NCBI RefSeq assembly: GCF_000474235.1 | Contig: NZ_BATA01000004.1 | Coordinates: 1-64,000 of the forward strand | Direction of reading: 5' to 3' | DNA from: Halarchaeum acidiphilum MH1-52-1 | GTDB taxonomy: Archaea; Halobacteriota; Halobacteria; Halobacteriales; Halobacteriaceae | Length of the DNA stretch: 64,000 bases | Shown here: piece by piece, positions 46,986-56,195 of the stretch | Layout of the letters: every line of letters begins with the position of its first letter | How positions within the stretch are numbered: the first letter of the stretch is position 1 | The notes under the pieces: model-generated | Seen by the model: the letters and a program-made list of their open reading frames with translations, nothing else | Databases searched by the model: none | Told to the model about the DNA's origin: nothing | Made by a program: the position numbers and the translations under genes

Positions 46986-48668
46986 GGCGACGGGAACGCG
47001 CACGACGACCTCGGTGCCGTCCGCGCGGTCGTGAAAGGCGACGTCGCCGCCGGCGGCGCGCGCCCCCCAGCGGGCGATCCAGAGTCCGAGACCCCCGGCG
47101 TGGACGAGCGCGGTCTCGTGGTCGGCTTCGAGCGTCCGGCGCTCGATCGGGGGAAGCCCCGGGCCGTCGTCGCGAACGGTGACGACGGCCTCGTCCGCGT
47201 CGCCGTCCAGCGAGACCGAAACCCGGACCGTCGGGGTGGGTTCGGGGTTGTGTTCGGCGGCGTTCTCGACGAGGTTCTCGACGGCGGGCCCGATCTGCCA
47301 CGGGACGTCGACGTCCTCGGGGAGCGCGTCAATGGCGACGGTGACGACGGCGTGCGGATACGCGCGCTGGACGGCCGCGGCCGCGTCTGTGACGGCGGTT
47401 CGGAGATCGGTCGGGTGGTCGCCCTCGCTCTCGGCGAGGCGTTCGATCGTCCGGGCCTTCTCCGCGGTGTCGGCGAGCGCGTCCGCGCTGCGCTCGATGG
47501 CGCTCGCGTACCGCGCGAGGTCGGATCGGTCGTCGTTCGCGGCGAGCAACGACGCGTAGCCGGCGATGACGTTCACTTCGTTGCGGAGGTCGTGTCGGAG
47601 GACGCGATTGAGGACCTCGAGGCGCTGGATCCGGTGGCGACGCTCCGTGACGTCGTGGAGGACGATCGCGGCGCCCATCGGCCGGCCGTGCGCGTCGTCG
47701 ACCGACGTCTCCGAGACGTCGAAGAAGCGCGCGGTGCCCTCAACGGCGTGGACGAACGTGCCCCCGTCGAGCGCGTCCGCCGGCAGGAGGGCGTCCACGT
47801 GGGCGTCGTGGAGTCCCGTCTCTGTCCCGTCGAAGAGGTCGCGGGCCCCGGCGTTCGCGTCGACGACGTGGTCGCGCTCGTCGAGGACGAGGACCGCCTC
47901 GTCGGCGTGTTCGAGGACGCACGCGCGGGCGGCGGTGCTCGGGAGCGGGCGCGCGTCGAGGAGATCGAACCACTTGATCGAGAACGCGCAGGCGAGTCCG
48001 ACGCCGGCGAGGGCGATGGGGATGACGGCCGCGAGCAGGGGGCGATAGCCGGGGAGCGCGATCAGCCCACCGGCGACGCCCGGGAGGAAGACGCCGACGG
48101 CGAGCACGCCCGCCTGCGGCAGGTACGGACCGGGGAGCGACAGCGTCGTGCCGACGAGGACGGCCGCGCCGACGATGACGATGGCGGCGCCGTAGCCGAG
48201 GGCGAGCCAGCAGCCGACGCCCGAGACGTGGGCGACGAGGTCGTATCCGTCGTAGACCGGCACCTGCGTCGCGCGCGTCCAGACGAGGTGGTGGGCGTCG
48301 TTCGTCCACACGGCGACGAGGAGGACGATCGGGAGCGCTGCGAGCGCGGCGACGGTCCGCGGCGTCAGGTGGCGATCCCGACCGGTGTACGCGAGCGCGA
48401 AGCAGAGCCACGCGACGGGACCGAACAGGATCCCGACCCACTCGGCGCGGGCGAACACCGACTCGATCGCCGGCTCGGAGGCGAACAGCTCGACGACGTA
48501 GGAGAGCGCCCACCAACCGGTCGCGGCGGCGAGCGCGCAGAGCGAGAGCGCCCCGGCCGTCGAACGCCGCCGCCACGCGTAGCGCGCCACCGCGGCGTCG
48601 AGACTCGCGGCCGCGAGGGGTCCGCCGAACGCGAGGGCGAGCAGGCCGCGGGAGACGAGCGGCGTCAT
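46977..48668 (-). CDS. Membrane sensor histidine kinase (7TM - PAS - HisKA - HATPase)
   Basis: 563 residues. The N-terminal ~230 residues form seven hydrophobic helices of the HisKA-associated 7TM type. A PAS domain follows (about 240-335). The phosphoacceptor box is LRHDLRNEVNVIAGYASLL, and the ATPase domain has AVENLVENAAEHN (N box), VRDDGPGLPP (G1) and GGLGLWIARWGA (G2). It probably senses a membrane or intracellular signal and passes phosphate to a receiver encoded elsewhere; no response regulator is adjacent. Confidence 0.9.
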   Translation of the reverse strand: MTPLVSRGLLALAFGGPLAAASLDAAVARYAWRRRSTAGALSLCALAAATGWWALSYVVELFASEPAIESVFARAEWVGILFGPVAWLCFALAYTGRDRHLTPRTVAALAALPIVLLVAVWTNDAHHLVWTRATQVPVYDGYDLVAHVSGVGCWLALGYGAAIVIVGAAVLVGTTLSLPGPYLPQAGVLAVGVFLPGVAGGLIALPGYRPLLAAVIPIALAGVGLACAFSIKWFDLLDARPLPSTAARACVLEHADEAVLVLDERDHVVDANAGARDLFDGTETGLHDAHVDALLPADALDGGTFVHAVEGTARFFDVSETSVDDAHGRPMGAAIVLHDVTERRHRIQRLEVLNRVLRHDLRNEVNVIAGYASLLAANDDRSDLARYASAIERSADALADTAEKARTIERLAESEGDHPTDLRTAVTDAAAAVQRAYPHAVVTVAIDALPEDVDVPWQIGPAVENLVENAAEHNPEPTPTVRVSVSLDGDADEAVVTVRDDGPGLPPIERRTLEADHETALVHAGGLGLWIARWGARAAGGDVAFHDRADGTEVVVRVPVASE

Positions 48669-48801
48669 CGCCGCCCGCCGACGTGACCGGTCCCCGCCGC
48701 GATCGGACGCTCGGGCTGGCTGGACATGTCAGTTCATTCGGGGTGGAGACCCAAAAAACATAGCTGGATATCGGCCGAAAGAAACACCCGTTCCCCTGTG
48801 C

Positions 48802-50241
48802 TCACTCCTCGCTGCGCGCGGCCTCGAAGGCGTCGATGGCGGCCTCGCGACGCTCGCCGTGATCGACGATCGGATCGGGATAGTCGGGTGCGAGGTCGTC
48901 GCGCTCGTCGGCGTCGAGATCGGGCCAGTCGTGGATCTTTCCCACCGGGACGTCGTCGAGTGCCGGGACGTACTCGCGGACGTACGCCGCGTCGGGATCG
49001 TACTGTTCCGCCTGCGACGCCGGATTGAAGATCCGGAAGTACGGCTGGGCGTCCGTCCCCGTCGAGGCCGCCCACTGCCAGCCGCCGGTGTCGTTCGCGG
49101 TGTCGTGATCGACGAGACGCTCGCGGAAGTGCCGATAGCCGACGCGCCAATCGCAGAAGAGGTCCTTCGTCAGGAACGACGCGACGATCATCCGCACGCG
49201 GTTGTGGACGTAGCCCTCCTCGTCCAGTTGGCGCATTCCCGCATCGACGATCGGATAGCCCGTCTCGCCCGCCTTCCACGCCGCGATCTCCGCCCCGTCG
49301 TTCCGCCACGCGATCGGGTTCTCGTAGTCGTCGTAGTTCTCCGTCACGACCGCGGGGTTGAAGTAGAGCACCTGCGCGTAGAACTCGCGCCACGCGAGCT
49401 GACGCCGGAACTCCTCGACGCTCTCGCGCTCGTCCTCGTCCTCGTCCTCGTCCTCGCCCTCGTCCTCGTTTTCCACTCCTGCCATCGCCTCGGTCGTCCG
49501 CGCGTACGCCTCGCGCGGCCCGAGCGTCCCGAACGAGAGGTCCTGCGAGATCCGCGCCGTCGCGTCCATCGCCGGGTACTCGCGGGCCTCCACGTAGCGG
49601 TAGATGTCGGCCGCGCAGAAGTCATCAAGGCGCGCCGCCGCGGCGTCGTGACCCGCCTCCGGGAGGTCGATGTCGGGCACCTCGAAGCCCAGATCGGCGA
49701 GGGCGGGGAGGTCGTCGCCCGCGACGTCCGCGAGCGGTCCGCTTGCCGGCGGATCGAGCGGATCGGGCTTCTCCCTATCGCGCCACTTCTTCCAGAAGTA
49801 CGTGTAGACCTGATAGGGGTCGCCCGCGTTCGTCCGGATGGCGCCCGGTTCGTGGATCACCGCGTCGTGGTGTCGGTGCACCTCGACGTCCGCCATCGAG
49901 AGCGCGTCCGCGACGACCTCGTCCCGGTCCTGCGCCAGCCCCGAGTAGTCCGCGTTCCAGTGGACGGCATCGACGTCGTAGTCGAACGCGACGTCGGGGA
50001 GGACGCCCGAGGGATCGCCGCGGTGGACGAGGAGGTCGCCGCCGCGCTCGCGGTACGCGGCGCGGAGCCCGGCGAGCGCGTCCAACAGGAACGCGACGCG
50101 CCGATCGCTCCCGTGTGTGAGGACGGCGTCGTCGAAAACGAACACCGGGAGGACCTCGCCCGCGTCGGCGGCCTCGGCGGCGGCCGCGAGACCGACGTTG
50201 TCGTGGAGGCGGAGGTCGCGCCGGTGCCAGAACAGTTGCAT
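48802..50241 (-). CDS. phr: Deoxyribodipyrimidine photolyase
   Basis: 479 residues. The N-terminal antenna-binding Rossmann domain starts MQLFWHRRDLRLHDNVGLAA. The FAD domain has LAWREFYAQVLYF, the WRNDGAEIAAWKAGETGYPI stretch, GMRQLDEEGYVHNRVRM and FRIFNPASQAEQYDPD. It repairs UV cyclobutane dimers with light. An unusual run of Glu/Asp (about 20 residues, coded by repeated GAG/GAC around 49430-49475) is inserted between the two domains. Confidence 0.95.
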   Translation of the reverse strand: MQLFWHRRDLRLHDNVGLAAAAEAADAGEVLPVFVFDDAVLTHGSDRRVAFLLDALAGLRAAYRERGGDLLVHRGDPSGVLPDVAFDYDVDAVHWNADYSGLAQDRDEVVADALSMADVEVHRHHDAVIHEPGAIRTNAGDPYQVYTYFWKKWRDREKPDPLDPPASGPLADVAGDDLPALADLGFEVPDIDLPEAGHDAAAARLDDFCAADIYRYVEAREYPAMDATARISQDLSFGTLGPREAYARTTEAMAGVENEDEGEDEDEDEDERESVEEFRRQLAWREFYAQVLYFNPAVVTENYDDYENPIAWRNDGAEIAAWKAGETGYPIVDAGMRQLDEEGYVHNRVRMIVASFLTKDLFCDWRVGYRHFRERLVDHDTANDTGGWQWAASTGTDAQPYFRIFNPASQAEQYDPDAAYVREYVPALDDVPVGKIHDWPDLDADERDDLAPDYPDPIVDHGERREAAIDAFEAARSEE

Positions 50242-50301
50242 GGCCGGGGGGTCGGGCGGCCCGAGGATAACGGTACTGCCCGTCGTCGTCGATCCGCCGA
50301 C

Positions 50302-51092
50302 TCAGAGGTCCGGCGTCTCGTAGGTGTTCGGCGTCCCGGTGATGCGGACGGACTGGCCGTCGACGAAGGACGCCGCGTCGCTCGCGAGGAAGCGCACGAG
50401 GTCCGCGACCTCCGCGGGCGTCCCCCACTGGCGGTCCGCGTTCCCGCGCTCGATCTCCGCCTCGTAGCCGAAGTTCTCGCGGAGCTTTTCCGTGGCGATG
50501 AAGCCCGGCGAGACGGCGTTGACGCGGACGTCCGCGTCGGCCCAGTCGCGCGCGAGCGTCCGCGTGAGCGAGATGACGCCGCCCTTCGCGGCGCTGTACG
50601 GTCCCATGCCCTCGACGCCGTACTCGCCGGCCATGCTCGCGACGTTCACGACGGCGCTCGGCGCCCCGCCCTGCAGGCGTCCGCGAAGGCGTGCGTGACG
50701 TTGTAGACGCCCGTGAGATTGACGTCGATGACGTGTGCCCACGTCTCGGGCGTCACCTCGTCGAGGGGCATGAGACCGGCGCCGCCGCCCGCGTTGTTCA
50801 CGAGAACGTCGACGGTACCGAACGCTTCCTCGGTGGCTTCGGCGAGCGCCGCGACGTCGTCGCGGTCGGTGACGTCCGCCTCCACCGCTTCGACGTCACC
50901 GGGGAGGTCGGCGAACTCGTCGGCGACGGCCTCGACATCCGCGAGGGTCCGCGAGCAGACGACGACGTCCGCGCCGTCCGCGAGGAACACTTCGGTGATG
51001 GCGCGGCCGATGCCGGCGGAGGCGCCGGTGACGACCGCCGTTTTCCCGTCGAGACTGCTGCGCGAACGCACCGCGTCCGTGGTCTCTGTCAC
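50302..51092 (-). CDS. SDR-family oxidoreductase; one base missing near 50676
   Basis: About 263 residues when one base is restored near 50676 (…THAFADA then QGGAPSAVVNVASM…). Cofactor motif VTGASAGIGRAITE, NNAGGGAG, catalytic Ser/Tyr/Lys around SMAGEYGVEGMGPYSAAKGG, and the SPGFIATEKL loop. A classical SDR of the 3-oxoacyl-ACP-reductase-like group; the substrate is unknown. Unlike the SDR at 34652-35371 it keeps the catalytic Tyr. The shift is probably a sequence error. Confidence 0.88.
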
Positions 51093-51158
51093 ACTCGATC
51101 GGAGTGCCGTCGCGCGGTTAAGGGGCGAGGCCGCGGAGAGGGTCGCGGATTCCGGGGG

Positions 51159-51830
51159 CTACGGGAGCCAGTCGAGATCCCGATACCCATCGAGGATCGG
51201 ATAGGTCTCGTCGCGGCGCGCTTCCAGCCACGAGAGGAGGCGCGCGGCCCACCGGAGCTTGCGGCGTTTCGCGGCGTTCGACGCGGCCGCGAAGTCCCAG
51301 CCGGCGAAGACGAGCGACTCGGCGCCCATCGCGTCGGCGAGGAACGCGGCCCGGTCGCCGTCCGTGAACCCGCCGAAGTTTCGGACGCCGTCGACGGGCC
51401 GGGCCTGCGTCGTCCCGAGGACGTAATCGTCGTCGAACTCGGGCACCCACGCGGCCGCGAGGTCTCGGTTGTCGCCGTGTGCGTGCGCGGCGACCGGCGT
51501 CCCAGCCTCGGTGAGCGCGCGGCTCGTCCCCGGGTTCTTATCGAGATCGGTGACGTGGACGTCGATATCGATGCCGTGCTCGCGGCAGACGTCGGCGGCG
51601 GTCGAGGCGACGAAGGCGCGATCGGCGGCGGCGACGTCGGCGAGGTCGTCGGCGAGGTCGGGCGCGGCGCCGACGACGGCGACCGTCTCACCCGTCACGT
51701 CGAGGCGCGAGACGTCGAAGCCGCTCACGAGCGCGGCGAGTTCCTCGCGCGCGGCCTCGTCGCCGGCGCGGTCGTAGCCGAAATCGCGGAGGATCGCCTC
51801 GTAGGCGGGTTCCCACTCGTGAAACTGCAC
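51159..51830 (-). CDS. mptE: Archaeal 6-hydroxymethyl-dihydropterin pyrophosphokinase (MptE type)
   Basis: 223 residues. The family pattern is visible: TVAVVGAAPDLADDL, then DIDVHVTDLDKNPGTS, AAHAHGDN, NFGGFTDGDRAAFLA and FAGWDFA. This enzyme is the archaeal replacement for bacterial FolK and transfers diphosphate to 6-hydroxymethyl-dihydropterin. It lies directly downstream of folP on the same strand, giving two successive steps of tetrahydrofolate synthesis. Confidence 0.85.
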   Translation of the reverse strand: MQFHEWEPAYEAILRDFGYDRAGDEAAREELAALVSGFDVSRLDVTGETVAVVGAAPDLADDLADVAAADRAFVASTAADVCREHGIDIDVHVTDLDKNPGTSRALTEAGTPVAAHAHGDNRDLAAAWVPEFDDDYVLGTTQARPVDGVRNFGGFTDGDRAAFLADAMGAESLVFAGWDFAAASNAAKRRKLRWAARLLSWLEARRDETYPILDGYRDLDWLP

Positions 51831-51972
51831 TATCGACTCACCGGCGCGACGGCGTCAGAAATTCGGATCGCGGTGGTTCGAGCCGAGTCCCCGCAATCGC
51901 AGTGTACTCCTACCAGCGCGGGGCCTCGGCCTCCAGTCCGGGGTTGCGGGGCGTCCGGCATAAGCTTTCTCG

Positions 51973-53096
51973 TTATTCGACGCTGGTTCTGATCTCGCCG
52001 GCGATCCCCGCGAGCGCCTTCGAGGCGCTCGTGATCCGGTCCGCGAAGGTTTGGAGGTCCGAGACGGTGCCGGCGACGAAGAGCTCGTCGCCGCCCGTGC
52101 AGACCACGCCGGCGTCCGACGCGGCCTCGACGAGCGTCTGTCGCATGTCCGACGGCGCGTGGACTTCGAAGGCGCGCGCGACGGCGTCCGACGCGGCCGC
52201 GGCGTCACCGCCGAGGCGTGCGATGTGGCGCTCGGCCTCGCGGACGGTCGTGACGTCGAGTTCCTCGACGGCGCGGTCGCGGTGGCGCTCGCGGGCGAAC
52301 GCCTGCCCGACGAGCGCGGCGTCACGGGTCTCGGCGACGTCGTGCGTCCGGATCACGTGCGCGCCGCGCTCGACGGCCATCGACGTCGCCGCGAGCGAGA
52401 CGGGCAGCGCCGCCTCCGTCGAGCGCCCGGCGATGTCGCGCAGGAAGTTCTTCCGGTTGATCGAGACGAGGAGCGGGCGGCCGTAGCCCCGGAACTCGCG
52501 GAGGCGACGGAAGGTCTCGCGGTCGTCCGCGAGGGTCTTCGCCTCGGACCAGCCGCCGAAGGCGGGATCGAGGATGGTCTTCTCGGTGAAGCCGTTCCGC
52601 GCGAGCGCGTCGTAGATGTCGTCGACGTCAGTGAGGGCGCCCGGCCGTTCGAGATCCGGCGGCGACGCCATCTTCACGACGGCGGCGTCGTGCGCCGCGC
52701 AGACGTCGGGCATCTCGGGATCCGCGAAGCCACAGACGTCGTTCACCATGTCGAAGCCCGCGTCGAGGGCGGCGTCGGCCACCGCGGCGTAGCGGGTCTC
52801 GATGCTGAAGACGACGTCGGCGTCGACGCGCTCGATCGTCTCGATCGCGGTGTCGAGGCGTTCGAGTTCCGCGGTCTCGTCGAGGACGTCGAGGCGTTTG
52901 TTCGCGGATTCGAGACCGACGTCGACGATGTCCGCGCCTCCGCGACGAGTTCCGTCTCGACGTAGGCGGCGGCCTCGTCGGGGTCGTCGAAGACGCTCGG
53001 CGCGTAGGGCGACTCCTTCGAGACGTTCAACACCCCCATGATCCGCGGGGGATGGTCGTCGCCGATGGGGAGACCGGCGGCGTCCACGGTGTGCAT
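51973..53096 (-). CDS. folP: Dihydropteroate synthase; one base missing near 52938
   Basis: About 374 residues from ATG 53096 when one base is restored near 52938 (…ETELVAEGA then DIVDVGLES…). DHPS motifs: IMGVLNVSKESPY near the start, FDMVNDVCGFADPEM, KTILDPAFGGW, and LLVSINRKNFLRDI. It joins the pterin diphosphate to p-aminobenzoate. The C-terminal ~100 residues are an extension beyond the TIM barrel with a separate small domain (VEELDVTTVREAERHIARL onward). Folate synthesis is a housekeeping function, so I think the missing base is a sequencing error. Confidence 0.88.
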
Positions 53097-53206
53097 GGTC
53101 GGAGGTGGGGCGGGCCAGCGCAATAGAACCCGCGGTCGCGTCCACCTTCGAGCGCGGAAATCGGGGGACGCGTCGCTTTTGTTGGCTCGGCGGCTACCCC
53201 GTGGCG

Positions 53207-53970
53207 ATGGGAGACAGCCCGCCCGCCGTCGCCGTCGTGGACGCCGAGACGTCCGGGAACGTCGGCACGATCGCCCGCGCGATGAAGAACTTCGGCTTCG
53301 AGGACCTCTACCTCGTCGATCCCCCGGATCTCTCACGGGAGTCCGAGGCCTACGCTACGCCGGGCAGGCCCGCGAGGACGTCCTCCCGAACGCCGAGGAG
53401 GTCGATCTCGATTTCCTCGTCGAGAACTTTCACACAGTCGGCTTCACCGCGATCACGAACGAGGACGCGACCAAGCACGTCCGCTTCCCCTTTCGCACGC
53501 CGGACGAACTCGCCGAGCGCCTCCGCGACGTCGAGGCGCCGACGTGTCTGCTCTTCGGGCGCGAGCGCGTCGGTCTCCACAACCGCGAGATCGAGCGCCT
53601 CGACGAGGTGTGCTCGATCCCCGCGAGCGCCGACTATCCCGTGTTGAATCTCGGGCAGGCCGCGACCGTCGCGCTCTACGAGTGTCGCGACCTCACGCTC
53701 TCCGAGACCCAACTCCCGGACGTCGCCGTCCACCGCGCGGGAGAAGCGGAGATCGAAGCCTTCTACGACCACTTCGCGGACTTCCTCGAACTCGTCGACT
53801 ACCCCGAGGAGAAGCGGGCGAAGACGGGACGGATGCTGCGGCGGATCCTCGGGCGCGCACACCCCACGGGCCGCGAAGTCAACACCCTCCACGGGATCCT
53901 GCGGCGCGCGCGCTGGCACATCGAGGGCGACGGCCGAAAGGACTCCGTGGAGGACGAGGGATACGAGTGA
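53207..53970 (+). CDS. trmJ: tRNA (cytidine-2'-O-)methyltransferase TrmJ; one base missing near 53355
   Basis: About 254 residues from ATG 53207 when one base is restored near 53355 (…SEAYA then YAGQAREDVL…). SPOUT methylase motifs: SGNVGTIARAMKNFGFEDLY, CLLFGRERVGLHNREI and the knot PVLNLGQAATVALYE. It methylates the ribose of nucleotide 32 in tRNAs. The following acetyltransferase gene starts at GTG overlapping its stop. As a core RNA-modification gene it is unlikely to be truly broken. Confidence 0.9.
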
Positions 53971-54449
53971 TCCGGCCGTACGAGCGGGCGGACGCCGAGG
54001 CGCTCTGGGCGCGCAAGCGCGACTTCGAGCTCTCGCTCGCGACCGGCACGGGCGGCGACGCGAAGGAGGACGCCTACCGCGGGAAGCTCGACGCCGACTA
54101 CCGCGAGCGCTACCTCGCGTGGGTCGAGCGCTGCGTCGAGGAGGAACCCCGCACCGTGCAGGTCGCGGAGGCGGACGGCGGGCTGGCCGGCTACGTCTTC
54201 GTCCTCCCGGAGTCGCTCGCGTACGTCTGGGACGCCGCGGTGCTCAACGAGATCTACGTGGCGGACGAGCGACGGGGGACGGGCGTCGCGGACGACCTCA
54301 TGGACGCGGCGCTCGACGTCGCGCGCGGGCAGGACCTCCCGCTCGATCGGGTGGTGCTCGACGTCGATCCCGACAACGGGCGCGCGGCCGCGTTCTACGA
54401 GCGCCGCGGCTTCGAGCCGTGGGGCGAACTGGTCGCGCGCGACCTCTGA
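53967..54449 (+). CDS. GNAT-family N-acetyltransferase
   Basis: 160 residues from GTG 53967, overlapping the trmJ stop by 4 bases (GTGA). GNAT core: IRPYERADAEALWARKRDFE, then LNEIYVADERRGTGVADDLM (acetyl-CoA binding Arg/Gly-x-x-Gly loop) and NGRAAAFYERRGFEPWGE. The substrate is unknown; coupling to trmJ may hint at RNA or protein modification, but that is weak. Confidence 0.88.
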   Translation: MIRPYERADAEALWARKRDFELSLATGTGGDAKEDAYRGKLDADYRERYLAWVERCVEEEPRTVQVAEADGGLAGYVFVLPESLAYVWDAAVLNEIYVADERRGTGVADDLMDAALDVARGQDLPLDRVVLDVDPDNGRAAAFYERRGFEPWGELVARDL

Positions 54450-54453
54450 GCGC

Positions 54454-55455
54454 CTAGTCCGACGTCTCGGAGGTCGCGCGGCTCTCACTGGGATACGCGG
54501 CGCGCTCGCGTTCGTCGGGATGGAGCCGAACGCGGAGGCGAGCGGCGACGTCGCGGACGCGGTCGCGCTCCACGACGACGAAGCCGGCGAGAACGGCGAG
54601 GAAGCCGACGGCCGTTGTGGAACCGACGCCCTCGCCGAGCAGGGCGACGCTCATGACGGTGGCGACGACGGGTTCGAAGTAGCTGACGAGGTGGACGGTG
54701 CTCGGCCCGGCGCGATCGAGGAGTTCGAAGTAGATGAGGAAGGCGAGGACGCCGGAGATCACCGCGAGGTAGGCGAGCGAGAGGAACGCGCTCGGCGTCC
54801 AGTCGATCGCGGCCATCGACTCGCCGCGGAGGCCGGCGCCGCCGAAGAGGAGACCGGCGCCGATGAGCATCGTCCACGCCTGCATCGAGCGCAGGGGGAG
54901 CGACGAGCGGAGGGGCCGAGTGAGCACTCCCCCGAGGGCGAACGCGACGGCGCTCAGGAAGACGAGCGCGACGGGGAGGAGACCGACGCCGGCGAGCGCG
55001 CCACCGCCGGGCGCGGCGATGGCGACGACGCCGAGGATGCCGAGGGCGAACCCGACCAGTTCGACGACACCGATCGACTCGTCGGCGAGGAGGAGGCTCG
55101 CGAAGACGGCCGTGAGGACGGGCGCGGTGGAGACGACGACGGCGGCGACGGCGCCGGGGACGTGGCGCTCCCCGAGGTAGAGGAGTCCGTGATAGACGGC
55201 GATGACGAAGACGCCGCCGACCGCGACGCTCAGCCACTCGCCGCGGGTCCGCGGGAGCCAGCGTTCGGTCGTGCAGACGGCGTACGCGAGGACGGCGCCG
55301 CCGGCGAGCGCGTACCGCAGGGCCGCGAAGAGCAGCGGCGGGAAGTCGTGTAGCCCGGCCTGAATGGCGACGAACGACGTGCCCCAGAACGCCGCGAGCG
55401 CCGCGAACATCGCGGCGGTGGCGCGGGGACCGCGGAGGGTATCGGCGAGAGACAT
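54454..55455 (-). CDS. EamA/DMT-family transporter
   Basis: 333 residues with ten hydrophobic helices in two EamA repeats (first about residues 15-140, second about 165-295). Typical segments are ALAAFWGTSFVAIQAGLHDF and ALRYALAGGAVLAY at the start and YFEPVVATVMSVALLGEG in the second repeat. A drug/metabolite exporter of unknown substrate in the cytoplasmic membrane. The C-terminal tail is hydrophilic. Confidence 0.9.
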   Translation of the reverse strand: MSLADTLRGPRATAAMFAALAAFWGTSFVAIQAGLHDFPPLLFAALRYALAGGAVLAYAVCTTERWLPRTRGEWLSVAVGGVFVIAVYHGLLYLGERHVPGAVAAVVVSTAPVLTAVFASLLLADESIGVVELVGFALGILGVVAIAAPGGGALAGVGLLPVALVFLSAVAFALGGVLTRPLRSSLPLRSMQAWTMLIGAGLLFGGAGLRGESMAAIDWTPSAFLSLAYLAVISGVLAFLIYFELLDRAGPSTVHLVSYFEPVVATVMSVALLGEGVGSTTAVGFLAVLAGFVVVERDRVRDVAARLRVRLHPDERERAAYPSESRATSETSD

Positions 55456-55667
55456 CTGAGTACGAACGGGTAGCGCGCGAGCGATGTTAAATTTGTCTAC
55501 AACGAACTCTCAGAGAGTGGCAGTTTCATCTAACCTAATTCATGATCGTGAGCGAGACGAGGTGACACGGGGCGTGGCGGACGACGGCAGAGCGCGATCG
55601 CGGGCCGCGGCGGTCGCGCGCGTACCGCTCCGGTGGAGTATTACGGCGGTCGCGCGACTACCGGCGT

Positions 55668-56162
55668 ATGGACGAACGGGACGTGCGCCTCCTGAAGGCC
55701 ATCTCCGACCTCGGCACCGGAAGCCCCGAGCGACTCCACGAGGAGACGGACATCCCCGTCTCCACCATCCACTACCGGCTGAACAGCCTCCGCGAGGCGG
55801 GGATCATCGAGAACGACCTCTACGACCTCGACCTCGACGCGCTCGGTCTCGGCGTCACCGTCGTCATCGAAGTGTACACCTCGTACAGCGGGAGCTATCG
55901 CGGCGTCGCCGCCGAACTCGAAGAGATCGAGGGGGTCACGCAGGTCTTCTTCACGATGGGCGAGTACGACTTCATGGTCGTCGCGCGCCTCCCCGACTCC
56001 GACGCCGTCGAGCGCCTCATCACCGACTTCGAGGCCATCGACGAGGTCGACCGCACGAACTCGACGTTCGTCACCTCGCGCACGAAGGACACGCCCCGAC
56101 CCCTGCAAGCCTACTCGCTCGACACGCTCATCGACGCGCTCGTCGACAGCGAGTCGGAGTAG
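55668..56162 (+). CDS. Lrp/AsnC-family transcriptional regulator
   Basis: 164 residues. An N-terminal helix-turn-helix (DVRLLKAISDLGTGSPERLH, then DIPVSTIHYRLNSLREAGII) is followed by a RAM-type effector domain (VTVVIEVYTSYSGSYRGVA, VFFTMGEYDFMVVARLPDSD). It likely senses an amino acid or related metabolite. It is divergent to the EamA transporter with 212 bases between, so it may control it. Confidence 0.9.
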   Translation: MDERDVRLLKAISDLGTGSPERLHEETDIPVSTIHYRLNSLREAGIIENDLYDLDLDALGLGVTVVIEVYTSYSGSYRGVAAELEEIEGVTQVFFTMGEYDFMVVARLPDSDAVERLITDFEAIDEVDRTNSTFVTSRTKDTPRPLQAYSLDTLIDALVDSESE

Positions 56163-56195
56163 TCTCCAAAAACGGATCGTCGATTCGAAGCCGAT

